This document shows, piece after piece, positions 13,884-23,712 of a stretch of 64,000 bases of DNA (position 1 is its first letter; each line of letters starts with the position of its first letter). The notes under the pieces are model-generated. The model saw only the letters and a list, made by a program, of their open reading frames with translations. It ran no database searches and was not told the DNA's origin. A program made the position numbers and the translations under genes. The stretch comes from Monosporascus cannonballus (taxonomy: Eukaryota; Ascomycota; Sordariomycetes; Xylariales), in assembly GCA_004154925.1 (NCBI GenBank), contig QJNS01000060.1:287396-351395 (forward strand), in the 5' to 3' direction.

Positions 13884-14800
13884 TTGAATGGTAATGGCAA
13901 TAGTGAATTTTGGCTGGAAAAAAATCGACTTAATTTTTTTTTCTTTTTTTACCTTACTATCGGTTTTTTGTTCAGCCGTTCTGGCTTTTTTGGGGGGTTA
14001 AGTAATTCTTTCCTTTTTAGGGTTCCTTTTGGCGGAAAAACGATATTCGCTTTTAAAATGTCCTTTTTTGCCATAATTAAAATATTTTACTTTAAATTTA
14101 TTTTCTTTGAACTTTTTCGAAGCGGAACTTATTTGTTTTTTTTTTTGAGGTTTACCCTTATTCTTTTTAATTTGGTTACTAAAGCTTTTGTCGTTATTTC
14201 GTTTGCCGGTTCTTTTTTTAAGGTATCGATTAAAAGTGCGTCGGTCGGTAATAATAATTTTATCTATATATTTTACAAAAAAATCCTATTTTGAGTTCCA
14301 TATATAATTCGTCCTTAATTTAAAGTTTTAGGCCATTATAATAAAAATAAAATAACGTACTTTCTGGTAAATTCGAAATAGTTATTAAGTAATGAAACTT
14401 AATCGTATATTCGGATGTTAATTTAGTTTAGCGAAGGAAATAAAGTTATTTAATTATATATTATTTTTTATTTGGATTTCCGAATAAAGTTTATATTTTT
14501 TTTCTTCGAAATATTTATACTTATTGAAAATATAATTGGTTATATCCGAAAATATTTCGGGGTAATTTTGCAAGTAATTTTTCATAATAGGTTCGAATCA
14601 TAAAAAAGCTTTTCCAGTAAATAACTGAAAAATAACCATTATTTTCTAATAATCCTTAGTTAAAGAATTTTCATAAAATTTAAAGTGAAATCTGGCCTGG
14701 ACCAGGAATCCTTCCGGGTCCTTTAATTTATCGTAAGGCTTGCGAAAAATTAGATTGTAACTCTTAATATCTAGCATTTTATGATAACTAGGAGGTAAAA
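13884..14800 (-). pseudogene. Gypsy gag remnant with CCHC knuckle
   Basis: On the minus strand, 14.77-14.45 kb translates to a typical retrotransposon gag helix-rich stretch: a DPEGF-like motif, then 'FLWFEPIMKNYLQNYP'-type sequence. Downstream, at 14.10-14.05 kb, the zinc knuckle reads YFNYGKKGHFKSEY, where all three cysteines of the CX2CX4HX4C consensus have become tyrosine while the histidine and glycines remain. TGT/TGC to TAT/TAC is a G-to-A change and so fits RIP. The 136-codon open frame on the opposite strand (13884-14294 +) is the antisense of this region, not a gene. Confidence 0.75.
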
Positions 14801-15559
14801 TAATTCCTTTTTGTATTTAATTTGTATCGAATAATAATAAGATTAAGGTTTTTTGCTATTAAGCGAACTTAGCGTTTTTTTTAGGGCTTTAGCCTTTATT
14901 ATCAAAATATATAATTTCTTATTAACGGTTAGTGCTTTTTCTTTTTCCTTTTTTTTTCTAGAACCTTATCTTATATTCTTCCTTAATTCCCACTTCCTTC
15001 TTAACTTCTTCCCGCTTTAACTTCTTTCCTTGAACCTTAATAATATCCTTAGGAGTCGGGGTAAATGGCTGTTAGGGCTATAAAAAAAGGCCTCCTTAAG
15101 ATCGGGTAATAAAGGATACCATATTATTAATCAGTAAAAGAATTTCTTTAATAAGAAGTAAATCGTTAAATCTTATTAATAACATCTTATTAGCCAATAA
15201 CGGTAATCGGGTATGTTATTTATTTTTTAAACGTTATCCTATGTTATCGTTTGCATTAAGTTTAGGAAAGCTTATGTCTTAATTGAGCGGTAAATTATTC
15301 GTCGACTATTAATTAAGGAATTATTAAAATATAACGAACCTGTTATATATCCACCTGGAGGTATAAATAATATCTAAAAAGGGTCTTAATTTGCAAGTAA
15401 TAATAGGACGAAAAATAATTTAGGGGTTTATTCATTAAAGAAATTTAAAAACTTTTTCCTTAATAAAAAAAACGGTACAGTTACTTTTTGATTAAAAGCT
15501 TAGATTAATAGCTAAGGAACGAAATTAAATAAGTGCTATTTATATAAAAAACCGATTTA

Positions 15560-16847
15560 TTATATATTCTATTTCCCAAAGTGAATGTATCGTGGATCTA
15601 TGTGATTTATGTGATCTAATTAATCCATTAAATCACCTAAATCACCTTGTCTGGGCCAAGAATTCCCCTCCAGAGTTCAGCCGTGGCAACTCCACGCTAG
15701 GCCTTAAAGGTTGGCCTCCTCAAGACAGAAACCCCTGTTCCTGTAACAGTTAAACCTTTAGCCGTTATAATAATGAGCCAGTAAGCCGGAATACCAACTT
15801 AATGATCGTAAGCCAGTGAACCGGATTACCAATTTACTAATAATAACCTCGTGAGCCGGATTAAATATATATGCTTATTTTATCCGTAATTTAAATAATA
15901 TTCATTTGCAATTTAACTTCGTTATCTAAAATATTTTTAGTATTACGAAACGTATTTAAGTTATCCATTATTCAAACTTTTACGATACTTCTACTAACAT
16001 AAACCCGTACGACTAAGGTTTAATAATTTGTTAAACCCCCTAGCCGTTACAGCCAGCCACTCCCTGTCGCTCTCCGACATATTGAGAAGGGATGTGGAAG
16101 ATATGAAAATGAAAAGATTGGGAACTGGGTACAAATCACGAATATGGATGTGCACGAAATGATGAGAGGATAGTAGCAGATGGGTACGGGTGTAAACCAT
16201 TTATATAAACTTTAAGAGGAGCAAAGAAGAAGAAATAGAAAGACGATGGTGTAGGGTCGAGGCTGTATTATGGAACGCTGCCATTTTAACCAGGGAGTTT
16301 TTTGCGGCCACCTTGTATTTAGGAGGGCTATTGTAGGACTCTTCTGTAATCATTGAAGTTATTCAGAAAGTACTGGGATACAGCGGCGTTAATGCCTACG
16401 CAGGGGTGAGCACAGGGTGATTAATACCTGAGGGCGCCTGAGCAAAAGCGGCGAGGCTGCACGTGACTTCAGCAATGGCAAGTCGTCCAGATTGACGTGT
16501 CGTAACATCGAAGACGGTTATGTTACTCCTGCTATCTATCTCCAGATTCTTACCTCGTGGGTCTGTTTTCGCCGCCTGTACCCGAGGTTCTTCTCTTCTA
16601 TTCCGACGACGGATGATCATGGCCTTTGTCTATAATGGCTAAGAGAGTCGCCTTTTTTGCAACGAGTCCGGATAAGCCATTCTCGTGATAATCATTTCGA
16701 CAATGGACACAAAGGGGCTCTCGAGCTCAAGTCGCCGATTCCGTAGAGCGGCGACGTCCGCACGACACACAAATCTTATAAGTTCCTTGCTTAGCTGTCT
16801 ACGGAGACAACTATGCTGGCTTCTATCAAACTCAAGCGCCCCTTCTA
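15560..16847. other. Composition boundary and non-coding spacer
   Basis: Base composition becomes normal here. There is a Trp/Pro-type GC-richer patch at 15.64-15.75 kb. A 20-bp imperfect direct repeat (gttaaacc..tagccgtta, at about 15747 and 16030) brackets a short array of three imperfect units of the type gtgagccggatta (about 15778-15865), and an inverted word pair built on gtgatttatgtgat / atcacctaaatcacc lies near 15600-15640. These look like the end of an old mobile element, but I cannot assign it. Small ORFs at 15994-16881 resemble nothing I know. Confidence 0.4.
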
Positions 16848-18162
16848 GTGGGCCTGCAAACAAGTTCACCAAACTTTTCAAACCGAAATATGCAGGCTGC
16901 TACTTACTCCGAACAGAAGGCAGTCCCAGATTTCTGCGGCCAAAGTGTGTTCGAAAGGAGGACTCGGACACATCGAAGCTTATCAGCCAATATAGACCCA
17001 TATTTGAGTCACCATGAAGGCCAAGAAAGATACACGGCCTGGCTTTAATATACGAAGAAGCTAGGGCTCAACTGGACCCCAGAGGAGAGAGATGAGTATA
17101 TTAGTAACATCAAGGTCGTCGACCTTCCACGACTCGAAGAGCCCTATCCCATAAACAATTTCTTCACTGCCGGGACACCCAAGACGAAACGGAAGTGGTG
17201 GGACGCATGTTGGAAAGAGAGGCCGCTCGCGGACCCCCGATATAACAAGGGCCAGCGCCGCGCCATCATTAACCTTGACAAGTCTCGCCTGCGGTACGTT
17301 ATCAAGCAGGGCGAGAGTGTCATATTCCGCAATGCGGATACCAAGGAGCTAGTGCTCGTGGGTGCTCCGTAACTTCGTACCGGACGACAACATCAGGGAG
17401 TCCATGATCGAGATATGCGGAGAAATCATCAAGTACAGACGCGATGACAGGCGCGAAGATCCCGGGATGCTTGTGCACTTCGGGTACACGTGCGGCTCCC
17501 GTAATCAACCTCGAATCCAGATGGCGGCTCCATGAATACGCTTCGACACACACGCGAAACAGGAGAGGGAGAGGCTGCTGAACCTCAAGGCGCGGGGCAT
17601 GGCCGGCCTGCTGTGGAACATGACGAGATCCCGCCTCCCACCGGAGATCATCGCCGAGTACAATGACCTGATCGAGGAGTACGACCTCCCGCGCATGGAC
17701 ATGATGAGGGATGGCGACACCTTCAGCTTCAAAATCGACCGGAAGAAAGTCACGTTCCGGGACCTCGAGCTCCCGCCCCCGTCGGGGCTATCCGCCATCA
17801 ACTACGCGAGGTACACGCACAAAGAAACGAACGGGAACAACTGGATCGTGGCCTGCACCTGCAAGGCGCTCCGGACCCCAGACAAGGGCGGCATCTTCTA
17901 CCTGGCCTCGTACGGGATCATGATGGAGGGCCCGGAGAAGCGGACCGGTTACGAGGTCCCCCCCGACGGGGAGATCAACACCGGCATGGTGTTCGAGGTT
18001 TCCAAGGCCATCAAGAACGCTCGGTACAATTCCGACTGGCTTAACGAACGCGCTCGACCTAAGCTGTCGAAACTCCCGGGACAGACGGCTGCAAGGGTTA
18101 ATAAACAGACGAGGTACGGCCTTCGTCCGCGGACAGGCAGAAGGATAATCCGCCTGGAGTGA
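16848..18162 (+). pseudogene. Unrecognised conserved-looking protein, broken
   Basis: One long protein can be followed through three blocks. The first reads QERYTAWL, a TAA stop at 17046-17048, then on in the same frame through TKKLGLNWTPEERDEYIS and LDKSRLRYVIKQGESV to about 17372. The frame then shifts by one base near 17350-17370 into RNFVPDDNIRESMIEIC and GMLVHFGYTCGSR, a TGA at 17533-17535 (probably once Trp), and the final open stretch 17599-18162. So there are two nonsense codons and one frameshift. Composition is GC-rich and codon-like, unlike the AT block. The C-terminal part (about 190 residues) is soluble and mixed alpha/beta in character with a basic tail. I do not recognise the family and give no function. 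The start is uncertain. Confidence 0.6.
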
Positions 18163-18818
18163 TGTCAGAAGATTTTCGCGATCGGTATTTTATTTTCTCA
18201 AGGAAGTAGTATTTGGCCAAGGGCAGTGTACAGGTTGATTCTATATATTTATTTGCCCCCGAACCTTAAGTGGCAATCTCTCTGGATCTGCCAGTATCAG
18301 TGGAATTCTTGGCGCAATGAGAAACAATTCTAGTGCCTGATAATCTATCTTCTGGTTTACTATAGCGCATGATGAATCCAGTCCCGGAATTGTATTCTCC
18401 AATAATTGCCTATTTCAGTGCTACTCCAAGAAAACCAGTTGGTAGTATTCAAGCTTAGGTACGCTGAGCCCGTTTCCCCTCAACTCCAGCCCCTTATTAG
18501 CCGATATCCCCATAACGAGATCTTATGGCGAGTGCTTACTGTTGGCGATGGAAGCCCCTGCTTGTGCGGAAGGTTTCCAGCGTGAGTGCCTGTGAAAGAG
18601 TAGTATCTGAGACTCTTAATGCGTCGGCCTGGTAATAGCAGCGCCAGTCGCAAAGGGCTCCGAAGGCAGGAAGGGAATGCACTCAGACTGCAATACTTAG
18701 ATACGGTCTCTGTCGACCATGCATGAGAGGACTGGACAGTGAATTTCTGAAAACATCAATCTTGGGCCTCCCATCCCAATCCAACCCCCTTCCCCAACCA
18801 CCACCAAATTGTAGAAAA
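18163..18818. other. Intergenic, nothing recognised
   Basis: Balanced composition, no ORF with recognisable content, no clear tRNA or repeat. Confidence 0.4.
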
Positions 18819-19681
18819 ATGGCTTCGGAGTCGATCGACGGCAATGCTTACACCACGCCCTTCATGTTTACCCAGAGCATGCGCCGGGACATTTACCCAG
18901 CTGTTGACCCAGCCACAAACCCACGAACTTGAAGACGGCCCCAAAGACGTTCCCACTCCAGGTGCAGCAGGGGCCTGGACAACGTGAGATTTGGATATTG
19001 CAGTACTCGCCTAGACAAGCCTTCACTTATTCGCATCACGCCGTGGTCAAGTCTTGGAGCGTCGCCAAAGCCGCGGTACTGTCCCTGTTGGGCGGAAGCT
19101 CGAGAGTTTAGATTAGACAGCCGGAGAGCCGTAAACCAGCTCCAAGGTGTTCACTATTGCCGAGGACACCAGGGGTCGCAGACGGACGTCGACGCAGTTT
19201 ATAAGAAGGCCATCCACGAGTCAGGCCATGCTGATGTTTTGGTCAACTCCCATGGAGCAATGAACGTAGGCTCCAGTGGAGCGGCCGATCCTTCTAAGTG
19301 GTGGGAGAATTTCGTTAGTGCGAACATGAATCCGAACGCGAATAAAGTAGGTTGACCGGAGGATGCCAGGGAATCAACATCTGCGGCGTTTGCAATATGT
19401 ACCGTGGTCTGGTCGGCGCCACGGGCGGCTCGGGCATCATAATCGACGCGACAAGCCTTGCTGCGTCTTTCGTCGTCTCTGGGATGTCGGGCTGCGGCGC
19501 CGCGAAGCAGGCCGTCATCAAGTTTGGCGAGTATCTCACCGTGGAACAGCCAGCTCTGCGGGTCTCCTCTATCCACCCAGGCATGGTGAAGGCCGAGAAC
19601 GGCCACAGTATGGTTGTCGAACTTCCTTCCATTTTCCAAGAACAGGGCTGCCCTAGCGGGCTGCTTGACAGTTGTGTGTAA
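18819..19681 (+). pseudogene. Short-chain dehydrogenase/reductase, broken
   Basis: The C-terminal two thirds reads as a classical SDR split over several frames: HADVLVNSHGAMNVG (the NAG-type motif after strand beta-4), SKWWENFVSANM, then after a frame change GSGIIIDATSLAASFVVSGM, the active-site region GCGAAKQAVIKFGEYL, and LRVSSIHPGMVKAENG with the usual PG after beta-6. The catalytic YxxxK here reads CGAAK, so the tyrosine has become cysteine while the lysine is kept. The N-terminal part, beginning MASESIDGNAYTTPF at 18819, has frame breaks and stops, and no TGxxxGxG cofactor motif is readable. The family would be an NAD(P)-dependent oxidoreductase. With several frame breaks and the lost tyrosine it is almost certainly non-functional. 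Confidence 0.7.
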
Positions 19682-21722
19682 GATAAGCGAGGGTGCGACG
19701 CTAACCACAAGACCAAAAGATCAGCAATTCCAAACCCTTCTGGGCTATATCAGCAACTAGTTACTTTTCTTGATATTTGGAGACGTCTTATCAGGATATA
19801 TGGGGTCCTGTTCTAGCCCTTTTGGCTGTAGGGGGCTGCATTATCTTACATTGTGACAGTTAGGCTGATCGGTAGATAAGGTAACATAGAGTGTGGGAAG
19901 TGATAATTGTCTGACTAGAATTGAGCTCTAGGAAGCGGTGGCTAGGAAGCTCTCTATATACTGTGGGCGCGCCGGAATAAGGTTCTTCCGGGGTGCTGGG
20001 AGCTTGATGACTAACATAGATACCCCTATTCCACGACAACAGTCTATCTGCCTACCCCCTGAGCCGACTTCCTCAAGGGAGGATGCATTCATGCTCTAAT
20101 TAGTTTGTCGTCAGGCTTGAGAAGCACAAGGATGATTGTCGAAAGGAAGCTTATCAAACTTGGGAAGCTTCAGCCGCTGGAGATGCAGAGGATGAGCGCG
20201 ATTTAAGCGTTGCCATAGCCTAGCCGCTAGATACATCTTTTACTAGGAAATTTCCCAGTGTTACAACGTCGTCATTGCGGGCGTTCGCCTTACTCATGAA
20301 ACTGACTCAGTTGATACCGATTTTTGAAGGTGCAGTGCGACAGACGATAATAGGTGTTCTAAAGCAGCCTTGAGCTTGTTCTACTATAAGAGAAAACAGG
20401 CAGGGATTATGACCTGACTTGATCAAGTTCAGAATTCCAGGGGTCCTCGTCCTCTTCATTTGTAGGCTCCGGATTCATTCTCAATGCGATAGCCTGGACT
20501 GGCTTAAGCTACTAAAGCACAAATTCTTTAATATGTGATGTTAGGGAGTCCTATGAATTCCAAATGCATTTTGTCTAAGAAGTAGCGGTTGCTTGTTCCG
20601 AATCCTAATTGTTTGTCTGCGAGTTTAACATACTTACTTCCCTGGGCCTTACTAACGCTGTTGTTCTTTGAGGCCGCACTCCGGGCACCGAGCAGCTAAT
20701 GTTCTCCCCATAGGCTTTCGAACATAAATGGACTGGGGAGTGGCACTTTACGTAGTTATCATTGAGATGTGTTATTCGGCACTAGTCCGAATTGCCGAAC
20801 AGGCGTTCGTACGAAGGTATTCGTATAATCTAGGTGTTTCGATGTTCCACATGGTACTCCCGTATACTGTGGAGCATTTCAGCTGATACGTAGTGGTCAT
20901 TAAACGCCGAGTTAATGGTGCTATTACTAGAACGCGTTTAGATCGGCGTGGCAAATCAGGGGTTTGCAGGATGAAGTCCGGTAGTACCTACATAGGAAGT
21001 GCCGTAGGCCCAGTCTTCATTGCATTTTCTGTCCTTGGGAACTGGAGCAACTATCTATGCGCTAAGAGCTCCGCAGCAATATCAAGGGCCTTTCAGTTTT
21101 CCTTTCGACATCCCATAACTCGAATGTGATCCCTGATTTTTAGGTGCGGCTGATTTCTATAAGTAGTAGATCTGTCATGGAAAAGGGCACCCCTAGCTGG
21201 GGTCTTCGGGTGATTGTTGTTCCTTTCCGAGGCCCTATATCAGTGGATCACCCACAACAAGTGGGATCACCACTTCCTAGCTTCCTACAAGTCAATATAC
21301 CCTCAAGAGCTGTGTATCTACTCCCTAGTAAGTGTGACAAGATCGATACTGAAGTTCGCGTTCGCGTTCGCTTCAACAGTGGCCGGCCGAGAAAAAACTG
21401 CCGGCGTCAGGCTTGGGTAAACTAACAACATCGTCAGAGCGTCATTTCGCTCTACTTCAGCATCAAAATACGACCCGTTTTGTCGCGTGTCCGACGGTAG
21501 ACTTCAACTAATTAACGCTTATCTATTGGATGTATTGCTGATAGGGGAATTGGCGGTTCCTACCAAGTACTCCCTTTCAACATGATGAAACTACCTACTG
21601 GGAATACTTGCCCCATAGAACTTCGGAAAAAACTTGAGTGTCAAAAGGTGTTTGTACGGGCATCGACTTGCGTATAGAGAAGAACACATTCTTAGGTATC
21701 AAGGCGCTCTATTCGTACAGTC
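19682..21722. other. Intergenic, nothing recognised
   Basis: About 2 kb of normal composition. Small ORFs (20772-20954 -, 20893-21425 +) show no motif, signal peptide or codon pattern that I can support. Confidence 0.4.
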
Positions 21723-22776
21723 ATGGATGGTACGCTCGTTACAAGAACTGTGTCGCCGTCCTTGACATTCTGGCTGCCGGCGCAGACTACACCTTTTACG
21801 CCCCTACGGTCATTCTCTTTGGCGCCACTCTGCCCTAATGCAGGTTCATGTATCGCCAGGCGAGTTGCACGGCCGCCTATAATCGAGAACCGCCTTTCGG
21901 TGCTATAACGGTGAGCGACGCTGATCACTGGCCACAAGGTTACTACGATATTATGAAGGGTAAGCCTCGGAGAGACATTCCGTAGCAGGCGGCATAGTGA
22001 GCATATATGCTTATGTTACGACAGCGAACGATCTGAAGATCGCGTATCCGGGAACCGCTTGCTACTCTGACTGGGTGGCAGCTTGCGAAACTACGTTAGA
22101 TATATCGGACAAACCACATACGCAAACATGGTGTTGCCCTGGCGAAGGGTGGTCGTGTAAGCTTGAGGTAGCGACCCCGTTTGAGACAGTGACTCAGTCG
22201 CCCTCGTCGAGGAGACTATGCGTCAGCAGAATAACAGAGCCCACAGCCGTCTACCTCTCAACCGGACTCATAGACACTCTCGACTGGATAGATTCCAAAA
22301 ATGCCGTAACTATGTTCCACGAAGCCTTCCCACTCCAGCCGACTTTGCCACGCGCTGAAAGTCTGTCGTATATCCCTACCCCTACCTCGACCGCTGGCGA
22401 TTCTGCAGTCGACATCGATGCGACTTCGCAACTCGCAACTGGGCCTCTTGTCGGGATTGGACTAGCTGTATTGGTTTCCTTATTGGGACTAGTAGCGGCG
22501 GCATTGTTGTACCGTAGAAGCAGGATGCCCCCAACTCCGGGCAAGGGGGACTCGATCGGAAGCTCATCGGAGGAGCTTGATGATGCTAAGGCGGAACTTC
22601 CGGGAACGCAGGTTGGGCAGGTGATCCCGAAGCAAGAATTGGACGGAAAACTACATGTGCGCATGGAGCTTGACGCCGTCGACCAACAGATGTGTCGGCC
22701 CTCCGAGTTAGACGGGGCAAGTCCCGTCGTATTCGAACTAGCATCCAATGGAGAAAACGACAGATCATCGGAATAA
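21723..22776 (+). pseudogene. Single-pass membrane protein, frameshifted 5' part
   Basis: The last 259 codons (21997-22776) are open. They contain a Cys-rich segment (about residues 22-75 of that ORF, with ACYSDWVAAC and WCCPGEGWSC), a Ser/Thr/Pro stalk, one clear transmembrane helix (residues about 150-172, GIGLAVLVSLLGLVAAALLY), a basic stop-transfer RRSR, and an acidic cytoplasmic tail with repeated ELD motifs. This architecture is typical of fungal surface sensor-like proteins. Upstream, coding-like sequence continues in two other frames (21723-21908; then WPQGYYDIMKGKPRRD at about 21920-21975 followed by stops). The full protein therefore appears frameshifted twice and the open part lacks a signal peptide. 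It may be a pseudogene, or a gene with introns I cannot resolve. Confidence 0.45.
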
Positions 22777-23712
22777 ACCAACGGAGTCGGTGTAGATATC
22801 AATGTGACGAAGCTGACGACTATTCTCCTTAAAGCACCTCTGGGGCTCATTAATTCACTTTTAAATCGACTTCATACTGGACATACTACCTCTACAAGAG
22901 GCGGCGAATACCAACTTCTTTCGTGTCTAAATGATTCGTTAGGTCTGTTGGCGATGATATTCAAACACGATCCATCAACATCTGCGCATAAACAAGGCGG
23001 CGTCCCTCCTTCCTCAGGAACCGGTCGGTTAGTGTCTCGGGGGAATTCGGGTCTCCGCCTCCACCTAACCCGAACAGGCGTGAGCCACTCAAGCCATTTT
23101 CTATGCATGAGTTGTCCATGGTCAATTGAGGAGTAGCTGCCTGGATTACAGGAGCTTCGTTGCCACTACTATCCCTGCTTACCTCGATATCTTCAACTTA
23201 TCTATGCCCATAGGGCTGTTGTGGGGGAGCTGCGGTTGATTGGCTCCTCATATGGCTTAGGCTGGGCTTAATCCCATGTAGCACAGCCTAGATCTCAGTT
23301 CCGCTGCACGGCAGATGAGTGCGTTGGAAGGTTCTTATTGGTGGCCATGGTACGAACGGCATAGGACGAAACCATTCGAGCATGGGGTTTTGGCTTGGCC
23401 TCTGCACTGCCTGCTCGTATACCGCATTCGTCATGCGAAGTTAATGATTGGGTACGCCAAACTCCCCCCGCTATCAGGCAACACTCCGCCATCGCCGGCG
23501 AGGAGTCATTGAATCCCCATTGTGGTCCGCGGCCGGCAATTCCCCCTACAAGCTCAGTCGATAACGATAGCAGCGCCGGAGTACAAAAGAGCGGTGTCGT
23601 CAGTTTCCGAAGAGGCTCTCCTTAACCCCCTTCACCCGCTCTCCTCGTAAATACCTACCTTCATACCTGCATCAATACCTCTATTTTACTTTTCGGTCGA
23701 GACTCAGTCGCA
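22777..23712. other. Upstream region of the AAA ATPase gene
   Basis: No gene is supported. The last 90 bases before the ATPase start are pyrimidine-rich with repeated tacctacc/atacct words, as is common in fungal promoters and 5' leaders. The start codon context is cgcaATGGC. Confidence 0.4.

Larger units (their letters stand above)
9700..15100 (-). mobile_element. Decayed Ty3/gypsy chromovirus retrotransposon
   Basis: Reading the minus strand from right to left gives the canonical Ty3/gypsy order: gag (about 14.8-14.4 kb), CCHC zinc knuckle (14.05-14.10 kb), protease (about 13.0 kb), reverse transcriptase (12.45-11.9 kb), RNase H (11.76-11.53 kb), integrase (about 10.9-10.3 kb) and a C-terminal chromodomain (about 9.83-9.70 kb). 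This order with a terminal chromodomain defines chromoviruses. All domains carry nonsense or missense RIP-type changes, so it is dead. I could not locate matching LTRs with confidence; the right end must lie between about 14.9 and 15.6 kb. Confidence 0.8.
1..15560. repeat. AT-rich RIP-type repeat block
   Basis: The sequence from the window start to about 15.56 kb is overwhelmingly A+T, with few long ORFs and many TAA/TTA/ATA words, whereas the rest of the window is roughly balanced. Wherever an ancestral coding sequence can still be read (gypsy pol, gag, chromodomain), the losses are of the C-to-T or G-to-A kind: Trp and Gln codons became stops, Cys became Tyr and Asp became Asn. That is the expected footprint of repeat-induced point mutation in Pezizomycotina. 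The switch to normal composition lies at about 15.56-15.65 kb. I see no functional gene inside. Confidence 0.9.

Noticed and set aside
13884..14294. 136-codon plus-strand ORF rich in Phe
   Set aside because: It is the antisense of the gypsy gag zinc-knuckle region on the minus strand.
22251..22850. 199-codon minus-strand ORF
   Set aside because: Antisense of the membrane-protein reading frame, which has a clear TM helix and motif order.
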